Below, one piece after another: positions 7,966 to 14,731 of a stretch of 31,356 nucleotides of DNA. Under the pieces are notes generated by a model. That model was not told the origin of the DNA, ran no database searches, and was given only the letters and a program-made list of their open reading frames with translations. Made by a program: the position numbers and the translations under genes. This stretch comes from Sphingomonas sp. (lineage in GTDB: Bacteria > Pseudomonadota > Alphaproteobacteria > Sphingomonadales > Sphingomonadaceae), in the NCBI GenBank assembly GCA_025981625.1, contig JAICXF010000016.1, forward strand, positions 1 to 31,356, written 5' to 3'. The first letter of the stretch is position 1. Each line of letters opens with the position of its first letter.

Positions 7966-8549
7966 TTAGAAGAGCCGGCTGTGCATGCCGATACCGAGGA
8001 AGGCGAGCGCCGGGACGACGGCATCTTTTGCCAGCATCAGGATCAAAAGCACGATGTTCGCTCGCTTGTCGCGCAGCGCGAGGAGCGCGATCAGCAGTGC
8101 GAAAAGGGTGAGATCGTTCGCGAAGCCGAGCGGTGACCGCACGAATGGCTTGCCGAGCGCCGTCAGGACCACGACGGCGACGATGTTGCAGAAGAGGATG
8201 CCACCGAGCACCCATTGCTTGTGCTTGGAATAATAAACGTCAAAGTCGGCCATTCGACGAAGTCCCTTGGGAAGACCAGCCGCGCCGCGAGATAATAGAT
8301 GCCGGCTAGGAAGACGCCGAGGATCAGGACGATGAGAGCAGGGCGCTCGAACATGTCCCTCAGTTGCCACGCGATCTCCCAGAAGGAGATCAGATCGAGG
8401 ATGACGAACAGGCCGAGCAGCGGGGTCAGCCAGCCGATCTTGAGCTTGTGCCGCTCCTGGAGCGTATTGCCGAACCCTTGGAACACCTGCGCCAGGGCGA
8501 GCCCGAACAGCAGGCTGTAGAGCGAAAAGACGAATTCGAAGATCGTCAT
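7966..8549 (-). pseudogene. Frameshifted four-to-six-helix membrane protein
   Basis: Two overlapping frames together make one protein. From the ATG at 8549 (after AGGGGGCT) the frame reads a membrane protein (MTIFEFVFSLYSLLFGLALA...) up to LVFPRDFVEWP near 8247, then turns into Ser/Thr-rich nonsense ending at 8163. The next frame carries on with DFDVYYSKHKQWVLGGILFC and four more hydrophobic segments to the stop at 7966. Restoring one base between 8247 and 8246 would give a continuous product of about 194 residues. By analogy with related proteins that I recall from sphingomonads, the whole is normally one gene. It may be a real mutation, a sequencing error or, less likely, a slippage site; an ATG at 8253 could also start the second part on its own. 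Confidence 0.6.
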
Positions 8550-8726
8550 GAGAGCCCCCTCCCGCCCTGCTTATAAATCGACCGCGGGCGGCTGAGCAGT
8601 CGTTTTCGATGATGACCGCGTTCAACCCGTTGCGGACATCAGTAGCTGGTGGGAAGGTTCGTTCATGGCCAGCATGGATCAACCGCGCTTCGAAGATCTC
8701 AATATCACAATGCGGAGAGCGGAAAA

Positions 8727-9731
8727 GTGAACCGCCGCGATCAGCCTCGCTGCAGCAGCGTCAAGCCGTTCGCGGTCGTGCTGTGCCTGTTCTTGTCGAG
8801 CAGTTGCTCAGCCAGTGCGCAGACCTTTGATCCCCGTGACCCGCGTTCGCCCTTGCATCTCATTCGCGTGATCGAGCTTCCGGGGGTGAAAGGCCGCATC
8901 GACCACATGGCCCTGGATGCTGACGGAAAGCACCTCTTTGTTGCGGAAAACGGCAACGGCAGCCTTGATGACGTCGACCTGGCTTCGGGCAAGATCGTCC
9001 GTCGGATCGACGGACTGCATGAACCGCAGGGCGTTGCGTGGCTGCCTTCGCAAGGGGAGATCGCCGTCGCATCCGGCGACGGTCTGGTCACCTTCTATCG
9101 CGGCACAGACGGGCGTGAGGTTGCAACACTCAGCTTAGGAGCGGACGCAGACAATGTTCGCGTCGATCCTCGGAATGGCGATCTGGTCGTGGGTTACGGC
9201 TCAGGTGGGCTGGCCGTAATCGATCCAGCAACGCATCGCGTCATTGGACGCGTAGCCCTGCCCGCGCATCCCGAAGCATTCGAACTACTTGGGGCCAAGG
9301 TCTTCGTGAACATTCCGGATGCCCACAAAATTGTCGTTGCCGATCTTGGTCGAGAACGGATCAGTTCGACGCTGAGCACAGGACTTTTCTTCGGCAACTT
9401 TCCAATGGCATCGGACGCAACAGGGTCGCGGATTGCGGTTGCATATCGGACGCCGGGAACCGTGTCGGTTTTGGACGCACAGTCGGGCGCCGCCATTTCT
9501 TCCACCCCGATCTGCGGCGACGCCGACGACCTTTATTTCCGCGGTCGGCAGTTGATTATCATCTGCGGAAGCGGCGCGGTTGAGCTGATTGATCAGCCGA
9601 GGCAGCATGTCCGTGTCCGTACCCAGCGGGGTGCGAGAACGGGCGTCCTCGACCGGATCAGCGATCACCTGCTTGTCGCGGTGCCTTCGCGGCAAAGTGC
9701 GGCCGCGATCTGGGAGTTTTCTTTCCGTTGA
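8727..9731 (+). CDS. Exported beta-propeller (YncE-like) protein
   Basis: From the GTG at 8727 (GGAGAGCGGAAAA upstream) the product is 334 residues with a signal peptide (basic start, hydrophobic VKPFAVVLCLFLSSSCSASA). The mature protein is a run of short propeller blades: LDADGKHLFVAENGNGSLDDVDLASGKIV, GVAWLPSQGEIAVASGDGLV, VRVDPRNGDLVVGYGSGGLAVID and so on, as in the YncE/quinoprotein-like seven-bladed group. No catalytic or cofactor residues are apparent; a periplasmic binding or scaffold role is inferred. The nearest downstream DNA is the tmRNA-like fragment at 9771. Confidence 0.7.
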   Translation: MNRRDQPRCSSVKPFAVVLCLFLSSSCSASAQTFDPRDPRSPLHLIRVIELPGVKGRIDHMALDADGKHLFVAENGNGSLDDVDLASGKIVRRIDGLHEPQGVAWLPSQGEIAVASGDGLVTFYRGTDGREVATLSLGADADNVRVDPRNGDLVVGYGSGGLAVIDPATHRVIGRVALPAHPEAFELLGAKVFVNIPDAHKIVVADLGRERISSTLSTGLFFGNFPMASDATGSRIAVAYRTPGTVSVLDAQSGAAISSTPICGDADDLYFRGRQLIIICGSGAVELIDQPRQHVRVRTQRGARTGVLDRISDHLLVAVPSRQSAAAIWEFSFR

Positions 9732-9770
9732 ACTATGCGCCGCCGGTTCGATTTCCACCCGAAGCGGACA

Positions 9771-9860
9771 CACTCGTCCATCCTGTTTCGCCCCATCAAC
9801 ATCCGCGCCCGATATTGCCCCTGACGCGGATGCTAATGGAGGCGCCGGGGTACTGCCCCC
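9771..9860 (-). repeat. Decayed partial copy of the permuted tmRNA gene
   Basis: This stretch matches the junction region of the intact tmRNA gene at 12007-12097, in the same orientation. The outer blocks are nearly identical (9771-9809 with about three differences; 9837-9860 with none), while the middle 27 bases differ. Read on the minus strand it has an acceptor-piece end (GGCAGTACCCCGGCGCCTCC) and a coding-piece start (GGGGCGAAACAGGATGGACG). It is not functional as it stands: the CCACCA end reads CCATTA, the T-arm stem is broken, and only 40 bases separate it from the beta-propeller gene, leaving no room for a tag. Confidence 0.75.
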
Positions 9861-9871
9861 GTGGATCGTAA

Positions 9872-10654
9872 TTAAGCCTGTTGACGACCCATGCCGCCCC
9901 GGTTGCCCCGCCTCAGGGCGCAACCCATGCCACCCAAACCGAGCAACATCATGGCCCACGTCGACGGCTCCGGAACGGCACCAACGCTTGTGTTGAACGT
10001 GAACCGGGTGGCCATCGCGTAACCTGGGTCACTCACCGTCCCCGTCGTCGAATCATCGATGAACGTATAGACCTGTTGCGCATCCGCGGTCGCGCCCTCG
10101 TAGGACGAGTAGATGCGATCATCGCCTATCGGATGGGTGATCTGAACGAGCAGGTCGCCGAGATTGGGATCGTATAGGAAGTCCGTCCCGGAGAAGCTCA
10201 CCCAGGTCCCCGGATAGGCGGGAGCGCCCGGGACGCCCGTATAAAAGGTCGCAGCGTCCGCGCCCAGATTGTTAGCGAACGTGCTCGACAGCGAACCGAC
10301 CGGATTGGCGCTGGTCGAAAGCGTGATCGTGTAAGTCTGCGTGTTCGGGATTGAGGTATTTCCGAGGAAAAGGTCGATCGCGCTGATGACGACCGGCGAA
10401 GAGCCGAAAAGGGTGTGGCTATACACCGTCTGCAAAGTCGGCGTGCTTGACGGCGCGGTATTGTTGATTGCCGACGGACTGGGCGAGCCGTAATTCACCG
10501 TTGTCGAGGCCAATGTCGGCGTGGAAACACCCAGCAAAGCGACCAGAGCGAGATTTAATGCAGACGCTACCAACCGCATAAAGCTCGCCCGCCGACGATC
10601 GCCCGTTCGCCTTTCGCCCCGAATCAGCGGTGCGCCTTTGCTTGTTTTCAGCAT
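9872..10654 (-). CDS. PEP-CTERM sorting-signal protein
   Basis: The 260-residue protein ends with a PEP-CTERM module: VPEPSTWAMMLLGLGGMG (from about residue 227) followed by an Arg-rich tail, the signal by which an exosortase processes exported proteins. The start at 10654 has AAAGGA eight bases upstream; an inner ATG at 10579 would give a more usual signal peptide (MRLVASALNLALVALLG) but lacks a ribosome site. The mature region (about residues 50-225) is Ser/Thr/Gly-rich and beta-rich with conserved-looking FSGTDFLYDPNLGDLLVQI. It is probably a surface or extracellular-matrix protein. No exosortase gene lies in the window, so processing would rely on one elsewhere. Confidence 0.8.
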   Translation of the reverse strand: MLKTSKGAPLIRGERRTGDRRRASFMRLVASALNLALVALLGVSTPTLASTTVNYGSPSPSAINNTAPSSTPTLQTVYSHTLFGSSPVVISAIDLFLGNTSIPNTQTYTITLSTSANPVGSLSSTFANNLGADAATFYTGVPGAPAYPGTWVSFSGTDFLYDPNLGDLLVQITHPIGDDRIYSSYEGATADAQQVYTFIDDSTTGTVSDPGYAMATRFTFNTSVGAVPEPSTWAMMLLGLGGMGCALRRGNRGGMGRQQA

Positions 10655-10749
10655 GTTAATTTTCCTTTAAACGCTCGCTGGTAATGTTTGCGTCAACCGG
10701 GAGGCGGCGTCATCAAGCCGTTCTCAAGCTTTTCTAAAGGGCGCGGGGG

Positions 10750-11733
10750 ATGTCCGATTTGATGGCAAGCGCAGTTGATCGGCGACCTCGCCGCCGCTGG
10801 GTTTTCGACGACTGCGCCTTCGACGATGCGAGTTGGTCCCTCACCGTAGGCGGCAATCGGGTAACGGTTGAAACCAAACCGCTCGAGCTGCTGCGCGCGC
10901 TTCTGGAGGATGCCGGAAACCTCGTTTCCAAGGACGAACTGCTCGATCGCGTCTGGCCCAATGTGACCGTGGTCGAGGGGTCGCTACCGACCGCCGTTCA
11001 TAAGCTCAGGCAGGTCCTCAAAGACGAAGGCCGTCCATCGCGAATCATCGAGACGGTGCCCCGCATTGGCTATCGGATTGCCGTACCCGTTCGAGTCGAG
11101 GCGGCGCCGGACGCACCATCTCGATTACCCGTTGCGGGCGGGTTTCCGGACTCAGTTGCCGCGCCACAAACGCCTGTCGCACCTTGGTCGCACTGGAAGC
11201 GCCCCCTGCGCCTGCTTTCGGTACTGACCGCTGTCGGAGTTCCCGCGGTATTTGCAGCCTTTCTGTCCGCGCGGCCCGACAATCTTCACGCGACCCTGGC
11301 TAGTCCAGCTTACACCCAGCGTCCGGCTCGGTACGCACTGCGCAAGCTCGATATTGGCGCCGTCGAGGAAATGCTCACCGCCGGCTGGGATCCGAACAAG
11401 TCCTTGGATGATCAGGGCAATGGCGCGATCAATTACGTGCTAAACCAATGCGAATGGGACCACGGCCATAATCAGGAACAGATTTTGCTCATGATTCGCA
11501 CGCTTACGGACGAGGGAGCGGCAATAGACGACCGGAACGTCTGGGGCGACACGCCTTACAGCATCGCCAAGGCACCGCGTTATTGCGGACCAGACCATCC
11601 GGTCACAAGATATCTGCAAATGATGTGCGCCCAAGGCCAGAAGCCGCTCGGCGATCGATGCATGGCTTCTTACGAACTGGCGCGGGGCCACCACTTCGTG
11701 AAGGACCCGGTCCTGGCGGTCGCGAGCCGCTGA
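10750..11733 (+). CDS. ToxR/CadC-like membrane regulator with ankyrin-like sensor domain
   Basis: The 327-residue protein has an OmpR/PhoB-type winged helix at about 17-113 (VETKPLELLRALLEDAGNLVSKDELLDRVW, then SRIIETVPRIGYRI), without a receiver domain; a Pro-rich linker; one membrane helix at about 153-173; and a C-terminal domain, predicted periplasmic. That domain has ankyrin-like units (ALRKLDIGAVEEMLTAGWDPN; GAAIDDRNVWGDTPYSIA) and four Cys (234, 279, 293, 304) that could form disulfides. The layout implies one-step signalling: an outside signal changes DNA binding at the membrane. It is divergent from the PEP-CTERM gene 95 bases away, which is the most natural target (inference). Confidence 0.8.
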   Translation: MSDLMASAVDRRPRRRWVFDDCAFDDASWSLTVGGNRVTVETKPLELLRALLEDAGNLVSKDELLDRVWPNVTVVEGSLPTAVHKLRQVLKDEGRPSRIIETVPRIGYRIAVPVRVEAAPDAPSRLPVAGGFPDSVAAPQTPVAPWSHWKRPLRLLSVLTAVGVPAVFAAFLSARPDNLHATLASPAYTQRPARYALRKLDIGAVEEMLTAGWDPNKSLDDQGNGAINYVLNQCEWDHGHNQEQILLMIRTLTDEGAAIDDRNVWGDTPYSIAKAPRYCGPDHPVTRYLQMMCAQGQKPLGDRCMASYELARGHHFVKDPVLAVASR

Positions 11734-11739
11734 ACCTCG

Positions 11740-12153
11740 TTTAGAGGACCTGAAGTGGGGGGCTTCTGTTGCCCGATGCCTCGCGCCCTTTTGAATGAGT
11801 CCGAGGGATTCTGTTGCCCGGCTCCCTCGGAGGCCGCTGGAATCCCCTTCTGTTGCCCGGCGGGGTCCGACCGCGCTTTAGCTTTGTAACGTCAGTCCGT
11901 TAGGACTTCAGTTACGCCGCAAGAGCAAGTGCTTCGTTATCGTTGGCACTTGTGTGAATGAGCCGTCACGGTGGTCTCATACCGATCGGCAATCGGGCCT
12001 TTATTGCACTCGTCGATCCTATTTCGCCCCCATCAACATCCGCGCCGACCAAGACCGGTGGCGCGGTTGATGGTGGAGGCGCCGGGGTACTGCCCCCCGG
12101 GTCCGAAGTGCCTATTCCACCTGACAGTCTACCGACATAGCCGGTCACCCGGC
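11740..12153 (-). ncRNA. ssrA: Permuted two-piece transfer-messenger RNA (tmRNA)
   Basis: On the minus strand the acceptor piece comes first and ends CGCCUCCACCA at 12071. Its T-arm is CCGGGG/CCCCGG around a GGCAGUA loop. After a spacer of about 39 bases that folds back on itself, the coding piece starts at 12031 with GGGGGCGAAAUAGGAUCGAC. GGGGGCG pairs with CGCCUCC as a 7-bp acceptor stem, and GAGUGC near the coding-piece start pairs with GCACUU in the acceptor piece. The tag frame is 11912-11947: GCC AAC GAT AAC GAA ... GCG TAA, encoding ANDNEALALAA. Three hairpins with the loop GGGCAACAGAA follow. Together with SmpB it frees stalled ribosomes and tags their products for proteases. The 3' limit near 11740 and the mature 5' end of the acceptor piece are estimates. 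Confidence 0.93.
11912..11947 (-). other. ssrA: tmRNA proteolysis-tag reading frame (ANDNEALALAA, stop)
   Basis: Twelve codons from the resume codon GCC at 11947 to TAA at 11912. The ANDN start and the ALAA-type hydrophobic end match the pattern of bacterial ssrA tags that ClpXP and related proteases recognise (the E. coli tag ends in ALAA as well). Confidence 0.9.
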
Positions 12154-12159
12154 ACGGTT

Positions 12160-12188
12160 CAGATAGGGAATTAGCGCGTGAATCTCAA
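12160..12188 (-). promoter_or_regulatory. Promoter of ssrA
   Basis: On the minus strand TTGAGA (12188-12183) and TATCTG (12165-12160) are 17 bases apart, a good sigma-70-type pair, placing the transcript start near 12153, about 80 bases before the acceptor-piece 3' end. This fits a constitutive stable-RNA promoter. Confidence 0.6.
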
Positions 12189-12242
12189 GTCGACCGCTGT
12201 TATGGCGACTTGCCCAACCGGATTTCATGGGAACGGAAATCA

Positions 12243-12503
12243 ATGAAAAGACTGGCTTTTGTGGTGATTGGAGCAGGTTCGCTAGTACTTTCGGCGTGCC
12301 ACAACGGGAATGAAGACGCGGTGCAGAATGCCGAGCTTAACCAGCCCGACGCCGAGCAGCTCAACGATCTCGCCAATCAGGCGGCGGTGGACGCGAACGC
12401 CCAGGCGCCCGTCAACAATGTGCTGCAGGACGAGAATGCGGCGGCGACCGAAAACACGGTCAATCCCAAGGAAGCAGACGAGCAAAACGTCAGCGGCATG
12501 TAA
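12243..12503 (+). CDS. Small Asn/Ala-rich lipoprotein
   Basis: The 86-residue protein starts at the ATG at 12243 (GGAACGG upstream; a TTG at 12210 is less likely). The signal (MKRLAFVVIGAGSLVLSAC) ends in the lipobox LSAC. The short mature part is polar and rich in Asn, Ala, Glu and Gln, without a fold that I recognise. It resembles the lipoprotein at 30046 in size and composition. The gene is divergent from ssrA and 15 bases ahead of the Nudix gene at 12519, so these two probably form an operon. Confidence 0.65.
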   Translation: MKRLAFVVIGAGSLVLSACHNGNEDAVQNAELNQPDAEQLNDLANQAAVDANAQAPVNNVLQDENAAATENTVNPKEADEQNVSGM

Positions 12504-12518
12504 GCCAAGGCGCGGCCG

Positions 12519-13259
12519 GTGAGCGACGACGCGATCCCGGCCGCGACGCTGATCCTGGTGCGCGAACGGGCCGACGGTCCGCCCGAGCTGCTGATGGTCG
12601 AGCGGGCCGGCGGGATGGCGTTCGCTGCGGGCGCGCTGGTCTTCCCCGGTGGCCGCATCGATACGGCTGACATCGACCTAGGCGAGCACATCGGCGTCGA
12701 TGCAGCCGCGATTGCGGCAATCCGCGAAACGATCGAGGAGACGGCAGTGCCGGTGGCCCTGACGCCGGCACCGGGCCGCGACACCGCGCGCGGCCTTCAG
12801 GACGCGCTCGTCGCCGAAGGGCGGTTCGCGGAACTGCTCGAGGAACATGGCCTGCGCATCGAGGCCGACCGGCTCATTCCGTTCGCGCGATGGGTTCCGA
12901 AGTTCCATGCGGTGCGCCGCTTCGACACAATGTTCTTCGTCGCCCGCTGCCCGCCGGGCGAATGGCAGCCGCGCGTGGTTGAAGGCGAATGCAGCGGCGC
13001 CTGCTGGATCACCGCCGCCGAGGTGCTCGATCGCGACCGGCGCGGCGAAGCACGGCTGATCTTCCCCACGCGCCGCAATCTCGAGCGGCTGGCACGGCAT
13101 GGCTCATTCGAGCAAATTCGCGCCGACGCGCTTGCTCACGCCATCGAACCGGTCACGCCGCGGGTCGAAGAGGTGGACGGCGAACAATACATCACCATCC
13201 CGCCGGACCTCGGCTATCCGGTCACCCGGGGAAAGCTCGACGGCTTGTGGCGTGGCTGA
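12519..13259 (+). CDS. Nudix-fold hydrolase (NUDT19-like)
   Basis: The 246-residue protein from the GTG at 12519 has an N-terminal Nudix half (PAATLILVRERADGPPELLMVERAGGMAF, then FPGGRID) and, after an insert of about 18 residues, AAIRETIEETAV, the REXXEE helix. Such an insert between GGR and RETIEE is usual in the NUDT19/RP2p group, some of which act on coenzyme A esters; the substrate here is open. The C-terminal half (RFDTMFFVARCPPGEWQPRVVEGEC, LIFPTRRNLERLA) also fits that group. It is a cytoplasmic enzyme and the second gene after the small lipoprotein. Confidence 0.75.
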   Translation: MSDDAIPAATLILVRERADGPPELLMVERAGGMAFAAGALVFPGGRIDTADIDLGEHIGVDAAAIAAIRETIEETAVPVALTPAPGRDTARGLQDALVAEGRFAELLEEHGLRIEADRLIPFARWVPKFHAVRRFDTMFFVARCPPGEWQPRVVEGECSGACWITAAEVLDRDRRGEARLIFPTRRNLERLARHGSFEQIRADALAHAIEPVTPRVEEVDGEQYITIPPDLGYPVTRGKLDGLWRG

Positions 13260-13290
13260 CGGTCACCGCCGAGTCGCCCTTGCTCCACAT

Positions 13291-13322
13291 AAAGAAAAGG
13301 GGACCCGCGAGCGCGGATCCCC
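13291..13322 (-). terminator. Rho-independent terminator of the SWIB gene
   Basis: On the minus strand, 23 bases past the stop at 13346, a 10-bp stem (13313-13322 with 13299-13308, one G-U pair) with a 4-base loop is followed by TTTTCTTT. It faces the end of the Nudix gene and may also slow read-through from that side. Confidence 0.75.
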
Positions 13323-13345
13323 TTCGTGCCTGAACGGGCTTGCGC

Positions 13346-13612
13346 CTATTTCAGGTGGTTCGACAGGTGCTTGTTCATTTCGAACATGCTGACCCGGTCC
13401 TTGCCCCCGAAAACCTTCTTCAGCTTGTCGTCGGCAACAATTTCTCGTTTGTTTTGCGGATTTTGCAGGTTGTTCTTGCGGATGTGGTCCCACACCTTGG
13501 AAACGACCTGGCTGCGCGGCAGCGGGTCATTGCCAGTGATTGCGGCGAGATCCGCCGAAGGTTGAACCGGGCGGGCCAGTCCGCCCCCTGCCTTACGTGC
13601 GCCTTGTGCCAT
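13346..13612 (-). CDS. SWIB/MDM2-domain protein
   Basis: Two ATGs follow AGGAGG; the second, at 13612, has the better spacing (6 bases) and gives 88 residues starting MAQGARKAGGGLARPVQPSA. The rest is a SWIB domain: LAAITGNDPLPRSQVVSKVW, DHIRKNNLQNPQNKREIVAD and DKLKKVFGGKDRVSMFEMNK. SWIB domains are best known from eukaryotic SWI/SNF complexes, yet small stand-alone versions occur in chlamydiae and many proteobacteria. A DNA- or chromosome-binding role is usually assumed, without firm proof. The gene is monocistronic with its own terminator. Confidence 0.88.
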   Translation of the reverse strand: MAQGARKAGGGLARPVQPSADLAAITGNDPLPRSQVVSKVWDHIRKNNLQNPQNKREIVADDKLKKVFGGKDRVSMFEMNKHLSNHLK

Positions 13613-13749
13613 CATGGCCCTCCTGTTGTTCCTCTTGTCGATAGAGCGCAAAGCCGGCCGCTTTGCAATGCCCGTACAGAGGGAAAATCGGTCCGGGCCG
13701 ATCGGGGTGCTTGCGCTCGGTCCCTGTTTCACGCAGCAATGGGCCCGAG

Positions 13750-14223
13750 ATGGCGAATAGCGACCTTAAGCGCACCTATCTGGTGGTGGTCGACGACAGC
13801 GCCGAATCGCGCGTTGCACTGCGCTTCGCCGCCCGCCGTGCGGCCAAGACCAACGGCAGCATCGAGGTGCTCGGGATCGTCGAGCCGCAGGACTTCGTCC
13901 AGTTCGGCGGAGTCCAGGCGGCGATCGAGGAAGAGCAACGCTTGCGCATCGAGGGCGTGGTCAGTTCCGCGATCGGAGAAATCCTCGACGAGTCCGGGAT
14001 CGAGGCCCAGATCGTCATCCGCCAGGGCGATCCCGTCCGCACCGTCCGCGAGTTCGTCGGCGAGCGCGAGGAAATCTGCGCGCTGGTGCTCGGCGCGGCG
14101 CCCAGCGGAAGCCCGGGCCTGCTCGTCGCCGACTTTGCGGGATCCGACGCAGGCCAGCTTCCCTGCCCGGTGATGATCATCCCCGGATCGCTGACCGACG
14201 AGCGGCTAGAGCAGTTGAGCTGA
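13750..14223 (+). CDS. Universal stress protein (UspA family)
   Basis: The 157-residue protein starts at the ATG at 13750 (MANSDLKRTYLVVVDDSAES); the frame is open further upstream but without a site. The Usp fold is visible: the first strand YLVVVDDSAESRVALRFAARRA with its nucleotide-side Asp, the helix with EEEQRLRIEGVV, the strand AQIVIRQGDPV and the loop ALVLGAAPSGSPG, then CPVMIIPGS at the end. The GX2GX9GS/T ATP motif is only partly present (GAAPSGSPG), so ATP binding is uncertain. Its start is 137 bases from that of the divergent SWIB gene. Confidence 0.8.
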   Translation: MANSDLKRTYLVVVDDSAESRVALRFAARRAAKTNGSIEVLGIVEPQDFVQFGGVQAAIEEEQRLRIEGVVSSAIGEILDESGIEAQIVIRQGDPVRTVREFVGEREEICALVLGAAPSGSPGLLVADFAGSDAGQLPCPVMIIPGSLTDERLEQLS

Positions 14224-14251
14224 CTACTGCTCCCGGGCATTCGCCGGGGAG

Positions 14252-14731
14252 CTAGAGGACTTTCGCCAGGATTTGGGCGAGCTGCATACACCCTGCTTCG
14301 TCGTCGACAGTGAAGCGGCCGGTGCTTGGACTATCGAGGTCGAGAACAGCCAGTAATTCACCGTCGCGAACGATCGGCACGACCAGTTCGCTGGCGCTTG
14401 CTGAATCGCAGGCGATGTGGCCGGAAAAGGCGTTCACGTCATCGACCCGCTGGACCTGCAGCGTCGCCGCGGCCGTCCCGCACACGCCCGTTCCGAAGGG
14501 GATGCGGATGCAGGCCGGACGGCCCTGGAACGGGCCGACGACCAGCTCACCCGCGACATTCCGGTAGAAGCCCGCCCAGTTGAGGCCGGGCAGAGTCTCC
14601 CAGATGAGCGCGGCGGCATTGGCCATGTTGGCGAATGCGTCGGGCTCGCCGGCCACCAGCCCTTCGAGCGCGGCGGCGAGGTCGCGGTACATGGTCGCGG
14701 TATCGCCGGCGGCAATCTTGAAATCGTACAT
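14252..14731 (-). CDS. msrC: Free methionine-(R)-sulfoxide reductase (GAF domain)
   Basis: This 159-residue single GAF-domain enzyme reduces free Met-R-sulfoxide with thioredoxin (EC 1.8.4.14). The three family cysteines are in place: Cys74 (GRPACIRI), Cys84 (GTGVCGTAA) and Cys108 (GHIACDSAS). Other conserved parts are NWAGFYR and ELVVPIVRDGELLAVLDLDSP. Its ATG overlaps the stop of arfB (TGATG), so translation is probably coupled. It is the last gene of a three-gene series with rluA-like and arfB. Confidence 0.92.
   Translation of the reverse strand: MYDFKIAAGDTATMYRDLAAALEGLVAGEPDAFANMANAAALIWETLPGLNWAGFYRNVAGELVVGPFQGRPACIRIPFGTGVCGTAAATLQVQRVDDVNAFSGHIACDSASASELVVPIVRDGELLAVLDLDSPSTGRFTVDDEAGCMQLAQILAKVL

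Noticed and set aside
8550..8726. Possible extra gene before the beta-propeller protein
   Set aside because: The frame is open from 8649, but the added residues lack signal or domain character and the GTG at 8727 has the better ribosome site.
11761..11870. Three spaced repeats (TTCTGTTGCCC) looking like a tiny CRISPR array
   Set aside because: Repeats are only 11 bases, unequally spaced, and form hairpin loops of the tmRNA coding piece.
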